A stretch of 64,000 nt of DNA from Leptidea sinapis. Lineage: Eukaryota > Arthropoda > Insecta > Lepidoptera > Pieridae. The notes below the pieces were generated by a model. It was given only the letters and a program-made list of their open reading frames with translations, was not told where the DNA came from and made no database searches. The position numbers and the translations under genes are program-made. This document shows, piece by piece, positions 24,801 to 33,800 of this stretch. The stretch is from contig NC_066294.1 of assembly GCF_905404315.1 (NCBI RefSeq), positions 9,883,501-9,947,500 of the forward strand, written 5' to 3'. The number at the start of each line of letters is the position of its first letter. Position 1 is the first letter of the stretch.

Positions 24801-27800
24801 GTTAATATTATAGGCAATGATGTAGTATAAGCGAAAATTATAGTATCCTGTTTCTTAATTCTCTCAAAAGTGGTTCCTTTAGAATTATTTTTGATGTCAC
24901 TTCAAACACTATTTAAATGAAAATAAGGGACGAGACGAGCAGGACGTTCAGCTGATGGTAATTGATGCGCCCTGCTCATTACAATGCAGTGCTGCTCAGG
25001 ATTATTCAAAAACTCCAAAAATTCGGAGCGGCAGTACAACTGCGCTCGTCACCTTGAGACAAGTCTCATTTGCCCAGTAATTTCACTAGCTACGGTGCCC
25101 TTCAGACTAAAACACAGTAATGCTTACACATTACTGCTTCACGGTAGAAATAAGCGCCATTGTGGTACCCATAATCTAGCCTCCCACTGGTAGCCCACCA
25201 CTCCCACACTACCACCGCTTCGGAAATGACGCTCTGACAAACTGAAAAAACTGTATTTTGTATAAGTAAATAATATATTCATCTTCTATCTTCAGTTTAT
25301 AGTGCGCAGCCTTTGGTTACTAGAATTGTAAATCATGTACCAGGTAACTCAGAGATTGTGTATTTGAACGAAGCTAACAATGCTTGGCTAAATATTGCAA
25401 ACATTCAAAATTTTCCAGACGATTTAAAGTGCCAAAAAGCATGGGACGCACTTCTTTGTAAGTCAGCCTTTGATGATCTATTGATCTCATCTACTGACAT
25501 AACAGAGCGTGCTCGTCTTTTGGCCGTGACACAAAATGAGTCGGGCTTTTGGTTACAAGCCTTGCCTTCTGCGCCGATTGGAACGCTACTTGACAATATG
25601 ACATTGTCAATATGCGTATCACTCCGGCTAGGTATAAAACTGAATGAACCACATCAATGTAGATGTGGCGTTCAGGTAGATGCTCTTGGACGCCACGGGT
25701 TATCCTGCCTAAAATCGGCAGGCCGTATCAGTCGTCACGCCAGCATTAATGAAGTCATCCGCAGGGCATTTGCCGCTCTTAATATACCAGCTGTTTTAGA
25801 GCCAAATGGTATTACCCGCCGCGATGGCAAGCGTCCTGATGGAATGACGCTGGTGGCTTGGGCACGGGGAAGGGCGCTGGTGTGGGACGCTACTTGCGTC
25901 GACACTCTGGCTCCTTCTCATGTCCATGTTACGTCAGTTGGTGCTGGGGCTGCTGCTTCGACTGCCGAAGACAGCAAGCGTCGCAAATATGTTGGTCTCA
26001 GTGAGTCATACATCTTTGTGCCGTTTGGTGTCGAGACACTTGGCCCGTGGGGCCCAGAGGCGCGGAGAATGTTCAAAATACTATCTTCGCGCCTCAATAA
26101 GGCTACTGGAAACCCAAGCGCTGGCAGCTATTTCGGTCAACGGATCAGCCTTGCTATCCAACGGGGTAATGCTGCCAGTATTCTTGGTACGCTTCCACGT
26201 AATGATAGTTTTAATTTTATGTAGTCGTAGTATTGTAAATATAGTTATAAGATTTGTTTTGATTAAATACTTCAAATTTTCATCTTCTTCTCTTAAAATT
26301 TATATTCAATAGCATATTTGTTTCATTTTTATTGTATGCATCTACGATTCAGTATAAAAACGTTATTCACTACAATTACTGTAACAATTTTGATTGTAAC
26401 CGACCTTCAACAATACCCATTCCAACAATACGGCCGATCCTGAAACAATGCTAAACAAGTATTTCGCATTGAATCGCTGTACATATTTCTATGTAATTAC
26501 TATTTGTAAAACATTTGAAAATGGATTTCAATGACAATGTTGTAGAGAACGTTAGTAAACCTTGTTTTAAAGAATATGCGTGATTGACACACCGATTAAG
26601 GACCTTCAGACTTACAGTTTACTCCCAACAGGACGATACGACATGGGCACCTCCAAAACAATTCCCTTGCCCATTACAATGCAGTGCTATTTTAGATTTT
26701 GGCACGAGTTATATTGAGCGAGATTATATTTACTGTGCCATTTTAGAAACAAGTCATTATTGGCACGAGTTATATTGAGCGAGATTGTAATTACTGTGCC
26801 ATTTAAGATTCAAGTCATTATTGGCACGAGTTATATTGAGCGAGATTGTAATTACTGTGCCATTTTAGATTCAAGTCATTATTGGCACGAGTTATATTGA
26901 GCGAGATTGTAATTACTGTGCCATTTTAGATTCAAGTCATTATTGGCACGAGTTATATTGAGCGAGATTGTAATTACTGTGCCATTTAAGATTCAAGTCA
27001 TTATTGGCACGAGTTATATTGAGCGAGATTGTAATTACTGTGCCATTTTAGATTCAAGTCATTATTGGCACGAGTTATATTGAGCGAGATTGTAATGACT
27101 GTGCCATTTTAGATTCAAGTCATTATTGGCACGAGTTATATTGAGCGAGATTGTAATTACTGTGCCATTTTAGATTCAAGTCATTATTGGCACGAGTTAT
27201 ATTGAGCGAGATTGTAATTACTGGGCCATTTTAGATTCAAGTCATTATTGGCACGAGTTATATTGAGCGAGATTGTAATTGCTGTGCCATTTTAGATTCC
27301 GGTCATTTTTGACACGAATGATATTGAGCGAGGCTCCATGCACAGAATGCCGGCAAGATTATGGGTACCACATGGGCGCCCCTTTTTTCCCGTGAAGCAG
27401 TAATGTGTAAGCATTAGGTACTGTGTTTCGATCTGAAGGGCGCCGTAGCTAGTGAAATTACTGAGCAAATGAGACTTGACATCTTTTGTTTCAAGGTGAC
27501 AAGCGCAGTTGAAGTTCCGCTCAGAAATTTTGGGTTTTTCAAGAATCCTGAGCGGCACTGCAATGTAATCAGCAGGGTGTATCAATCACCATCAGCTGAA
27601 CGTCCTACTCGTCTCATCATTTTTTTTCATTAAAAATAACATATACTACCTTCCTTTAATTATTTGAACACCACACATTAAAAGCTATTAAGCGACTATT
27701 AGCGCGATAAATCTGTGGAAAGTTTGGACGGCTCATCGAAGTGCATCATTAACGTTTGACTGTTTCAGGAGAAGTTAGCGACTGGTGTTTATCAGAGGCT

Positions 27801-30800
27801 TTCACTCAGCTTCAAGCTACGGCGGAACATCGGATACTTTGTGTTTCAAACTTACTTGCCGAGCATTCTTATTGTGATGCTCTCGTGGGTGTCTTTCTGG
27901 ATCAACCATGAAGCCACTTCAGCGAGAGTTGCTTTAGGTATTATGATTTTAATAATAATAGATATACTAACTGCCGTATTCATAATAGATCGCTTTTCGA
28001 AGGTATAAAGCTATATTAGTTAAAACGAGTTTTAAGCCTATCGAACGTTCGATAAAATTCCTTATTCATATTCATTATATAAATCTCCCATAACTAATAC
28101 GTCTCTATAGTACTCAATGTTGCCATTTCGTACAAAAAACATGATTTTAACAAATTTAATGAGGAACTGTCAATGGAAACATACATCTTTTCAATTTCAA
28201 AGGCTTGTCAGTTGTCAAAAGTCGATGTCAAAATAAGTTCAAACTTAAAAAAAATCAAAGTTTTGAAGTCTGTCGGTTGTCAATATATGACAGATATCCA
28301 AAAACTTCGAGCGCGAAGCTATTTATCACATTATTTATCGTCAAATACGAGACAGATGATCGATGTCAGCTATGTTTATTTGCGTTCGAGTGCTTAAAAT
28401 AGGTTTACAGAAGGATCCTTGCTACTATAATTAGCTCTAATATGCGATTATGAATACCATTTTTTAACAAGTGTATATTAGCGATGTTTTAAATCTCCGC
28501 TAAGTCATTATGAATAAGACAGGAAGCCTTAATTCATTTCAACAATCTTCGAATATATAATATTATCTTAAAACTACGCATATAATATAAAAGTTATATT
28601 ATTGCAGCCCCGCGCTGGGTACGAGTATAGGCCACCTCCAGCTTACTCCATGTATCCCTCTTCTGTGCTTTTCCTATCCATTCTTTTCCTGCCATTTTTA
28701 TTATGTCATCTACTCATCTGTTTTTTGGGCTGCCGCTTTTTCTTTTGCCAGACGGTCCTTCCCAAATTGTTGTATCTACTGTCCATCTTTTGACCATGAT
28801 GATTTAAATAATAATAATGTATGTTTGTTGAGGCAAATCTTGAGACTGAATTTCAAATTTTGCTAAACTGATTGAGCTGAAATTTAGCTTGTTGGTTCAG
28901 TTCTGGATGTAATGTTTTTTGTAGTTAAACTTATTTTTTTTAGGGAAAAATTAATAGAGTGAAATTTTTCGATTAATATACACCGTCACGCAAATTCGCC
29001 ACCCTGACGTTACCTGGTCAACTAGACAATTTGTTCCATACTTCAGCTACCAAGCCTATTGTAACTCATATGTCTACCGAATGGACGAGAATTATATAAA
29101 TTTCAATTTATATACAAGTTTTAAAATAAAAATAAAACATTTCTCTGTAATTGTCTTAAAATAATTTAATGATATTTAATTACATGTTATTTAACTAAAT
29201 TATGTGGTATATTAATATTTTCATTGGTTGTATTTAATTCATTCTTTATTACAATATTGTTTTTTTTGTTACAAACATAAAATAACACGAGGAATAAATT
29301 TATTTAAGGATTTTTGTTTTATTATGCCAAAGAAGATTAACTTCTTGCGTAAGTACATACACTCTTCTTTTTATGATAATAATTACCTGGCATTCAGATT
29401 ATATCCCCTAAATGGAGTTAACTTATAAATTCATGATATGACATGGCTCTTACGCTGAAGGTAAGGCTAGTTCTCAACGGTTAACACTTTTGATGAACCC
29501 CTATGTAGGTATCATATAAGGGTTTTTAACAACAATATAATTGTAATCTATTTTTTACTGATGTGTGTATATCATACACAAAAAGTCTAGTCTAGCAACT
29601 TGTACTAATTTAAATTTTAGGATGGTTTTTCACATTATAACGTTGTATTTTATTTTTTAAATAATATTTTTAGGGTCCTATGTTGTAAAGATAACAGCTG
29701 TTGTCTTTATAAGTTCTTTTAATAACAGAAATTAACAATATTAGAATATACTGCAGAAACTAAGGTACATGAGCAACTAAACATTTTTTTAACAAAATGA
29801 AATTTCTACAGAAAATGAATTTATTGTGAATGAATATGATAACTTTATACAAAGTATGGCATCCTCTGCTATACAGAACTTGTCGGCAACGAGTATTCAT
29901 TGAATTAATGAGACTGTTTACGTCATCTTGCGGTATTCGCTCCCAATGGAATTTTAGCAAATCCTTCAGCTGTTGGGTTGTTGTCACTCCGTCCAGTCCT
30001 TCAAAACACGTCTCTGGAGCATGTCCCATGCTTGCTCGATGGGGTTTAGGTCTGGCGATTGTGCAGGCCAGGGCAATACCCGGACGTTCTCCGTTGCCTA
30101 GTATTGACTGTTTCGCCGAGCTGTATGTAAACGCGCATTGTCATGCATTAACGTAAAATCGGAGAATATTTTCAATTTTTTATCACAAACAGAAATGGAA
30201 ACTTTGATTAAATAAGTATGTCATGTTACAAGCTCCGTAATAATTGAAATACTTAAATTTTAACAATATATATTTTTAGAGGATTTGTAAGTTTTCCAAT
30301 ATTTTGACATTATTTAAAAGGCAATTTACAAGTAGTCAACATAGATAAAAATAATTATAAATGCTAACTGGGCCACACCATGAAGCTTGAAAAGTGAACT
30401 TAGAAGAGCTTTTTAATTTATTTATTATGTCGATTGGGACATGTTAATTCTAACTTTTGTATGGAATCTTGTATCTCGGGTTATTAGATATAGAATCATG
30501 TATGGAATATTGTACCTCGGGTTATTAGATATAGAATCATATATGGAATCTTGTTTCTCGGGTTATTTGATACAGAATCATATATGGAATCTTGTATCTT
30601 GAGTTATTAGATATAGAATCATGCATGGAATCTTGTATTTCGGGTATTTAGTTATAGAATCATGTATGGAATCTTGTATCTCGGGTTATTAGATATAGAA
30701 TCATGTATGGAATCTTGTATCTCAGGCTATGAGATATAGAATCATATATGGAATCTTGTATCTCGGGTTATTAGATATAGAATCATGTATGGAATCTTGT

Positions 30801-33800
30801 GTCTAAGGTATATAGTATTATGGTAATGTCATTGCATTTAACTCAGGCATCACAACTGTCCTGACGATGACCACAATAAGTACGGGCGTCCGCAGCAGTC
30901 TGCCCCGCATCTCGTATGTGAAGGCTATCGACATATACCTGGTGATGTCTTTCGTATTCGTGTTCGCCGCTCTTCTGGAGTACGCGGCGGTCAACTACAC
31001 GTACTGGGGAGCACGGGCCAGGAAGCGCGCCAAGTTAAAAAACCGGGACCTCTCTGCGAGCACAAGCGTTGAAAAGGACCTTAGGACTAGTGGTTTGTAT
31101 GATTTTTGGTTATTTAATTATAAAAGATAGCTATGAAGGGTTTTCTAGCCATTGTGTAGGTAAAAGAAGGCAAGGATAAAGGTATTCAATAGAAATCCAG
31201 TGCTCTTTTAATGGCTCTGTCACTTTGGTGTTGTGTAGTGACGTCACTTCATTATGTCTTCTGCCGCATTTGTCACGGGTGTGTTCCGAAGAGCTGTTTG
31301 ACCTGATCTCTGCCACAGATTTAAACTACGCATAACGCGACAAAAACTGAAACATAATTTGACACGGGTACCTTCAAAAAGGCACATGCACCTTCCGGAA
31401 AGACCGGCAACGCTCCTGTGAATGTTCTGTTGTTACAAGAGATTGTGGGCGGCGGTGATCACTTAACATCTGATGACCCGCATGCTCATTTGTTCCGTAG
31501 AAAAAGAAAAATACAATGAGTGCTGTAGTTAGTATAAGCAACTCATCTTTTCCTCGATGTAAATCTCTTTTGCATATTATCTTTATTTCACTGCTGCTGG
31601 CTCTGTGGCGTAGCTCTTCTGACCACGGGTTCTATCGATTATTTCCTGCCTAATCGTTTTTCTGAATTGAATAATCGGGTCCTCATCAATGAATAAATTT
31701 TATTTCGAATATTGAAATATTTTTATTTTTCCTTCTAATTATAATTCGTATTACAATTGGTTTAATTAAAAATACGTGTGTCGAAGTCTTGATCGTAATG
31801 TAATGAAATTCGCACGTTGACGTTTATGAATGTAGTTGACAATTGACAGACACACGACGCGCGGCGACTCCACGACCAACTTCACGTCGGCCATGGACTT
31901 GTTGACCAGAGGGCAGGTCTAGAGGGCAAACAGGCTCTACAAACACTCTAGTCTGTCTTATTGTCTTTAAATGTACTTTATTTATGAACGGTGTGGGACT
32001 CCAACCCGCACCTACTCGGGTTCCGTCTGAGCCCTCTTTCCAACTAAGCCAACCGTTCGAGTACGCATATACGTAAAGTGATATTACTTTAAAAATAATA
32101 AAATGTTGAGATTTGAAAAAGCGACATCTTAAGTCAATTTTTATCTTTATATTTTACTTTTTAATTTACTTTACAGTAGATCCTGTAGGTGAAGCCACAA
32201 CCTGAGAGTCTAGCAAGATATATCAAAATTTACGACATATCTGTACTCGAACGGTAGAATCAGTTGGAAAGAGCGCTCGGGTTCGAGTCCCGCATCGTTC
32301 ATAAATGTTGCTTACAAATTTAATTTGTATAATTATTATAATTTTCAGGGTCTCGATCTCCAGAAGAAATAATAGCTCTCCGTGAATGTAGTGCAGGATC
32401 AGGAAGGTTGTCGCCACTCTTGGGGCTCAGGTCGAAGCCTCTACCCGCGGCCGTGGGGGCCCCGTCCTTGAGGCTTCAGAGAGACTACAGCACCATGAGA
32501 TATAGAACACGACCACACTCTAGGACATCTAAAAGTAATCAAATATACTATACTAATGAAATTCTCAATTAAGTACAATCTTAATTGATAAATTGCCAAA
32601 TTGTATATTTGGATTCACGGATCAGTAAAAAAAGAAGGACACAGGTCACCTTACACAGCAGTGAAGCATCAAACAAGCCGGCTAACGTGTAAATACGTAG
32701 CCCCACGCACACACACTAATACAAGCCAATTGGCCGCCATTATGATATTTGTACATCATCTGTGACAGATCAGTTTGAGTCTTAATAAAATATTTTAAAA
32801 ATGCCGTCGTGCGTTTTGGAAAAGTGTAAAAACAATTCTTCACACAGCTACAGGAATCTAACCTTATTGTTTTTATTATGTAATTTATCTATATACTCAT
32901 ATATACATCCGAGATATTTATTTTTATTTTAGGAAACAATCTATCAGAATTAAAAAAAATCGGAGTCAATTGTAATTGTGTTACTGGTATCCCCCGTAAC
33001 CACACACACAGCAGCCTAAAGGTGCTTCACTTGCTAATATCACGGCGTGGAGTCCTTCTTTTTTTACTCGTCTGTAAATTGGATGGTACCAATTTAAGCA
33101 TCGTTGACGAGACGAATATACGAATCTAGTCCAGTCAAAATCTTTTTAAGAGCGGCCAAACCGTGTTAATTTTTATACAAACGCTTGTTCGTTATTATAG
33201 CATCTTTCTCTTTAAAAAAATAAATTATGGTATCTTGTGCGTTGTATCTACAAATTTCAAGAAATAAGTAAGTACGTAAAACCACAGAGCAAACCTACTC
33301 TGTGGTTTTACGGTTTTCCCATCCCTATGGGATACGTACGTACAACTACCAACAAATTTTACCTGAGATTTAGTCGTTCATAATGTAGTCATTAAATTGT
33401 AAAAGTAAAGAAAACATTGCGATAGAAACCTCGTGCATGTAATGGAGATTCTATTTGATAAACATTTATTTCACAATTTTTAAGGATTACTCAAAAGGAC
33501 TTATTGCCTGGAAGAAGTTTTATGGAATTTCTGCACAATTTTTGTTCAATGATATCGCTTTATCTTGCTTGTCGTCAACAGGCAGTATGCTTTAGAACAA
33601 CATGCTTTCGATCATGGTCGTGCTGACAATAGACAGGACAGGAGGGGCGATCTTAAGTTCTGCAAAGCAAAAGGGATCAAAGTCAAAATGGACTGTATGA
33701 TGGGTCTGTCTGATAGAAAGCAATAAGCTAATATGTAATGAACCGAAATTTATATCCATACTTGCATTTTTTTTATGAAAATAATGGACGAGACGAGCAG

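Noticed and set aside
25920..26312. 130-codon + strand frame
   Set aside because: Shadow of the RLE-type retroelement frame at 25313-26224.
26701..27320. CRISPR-like array
   Set aside because: The whole 61-base unit is repeated, including what would be spacers, in a eukaryotic intron; it is a minisatellite.
28173..28402. Two overlapping small frames (74 and 65 codons)
   Set aside because: No recognisable motif, inside LCCH3 intron 7, different frames equally open in AT-rich DNA.
29830..30156. 108-codon + strand frame
   Set aside because: Shadow of the Tc1-like transposase remnant on the - strand.
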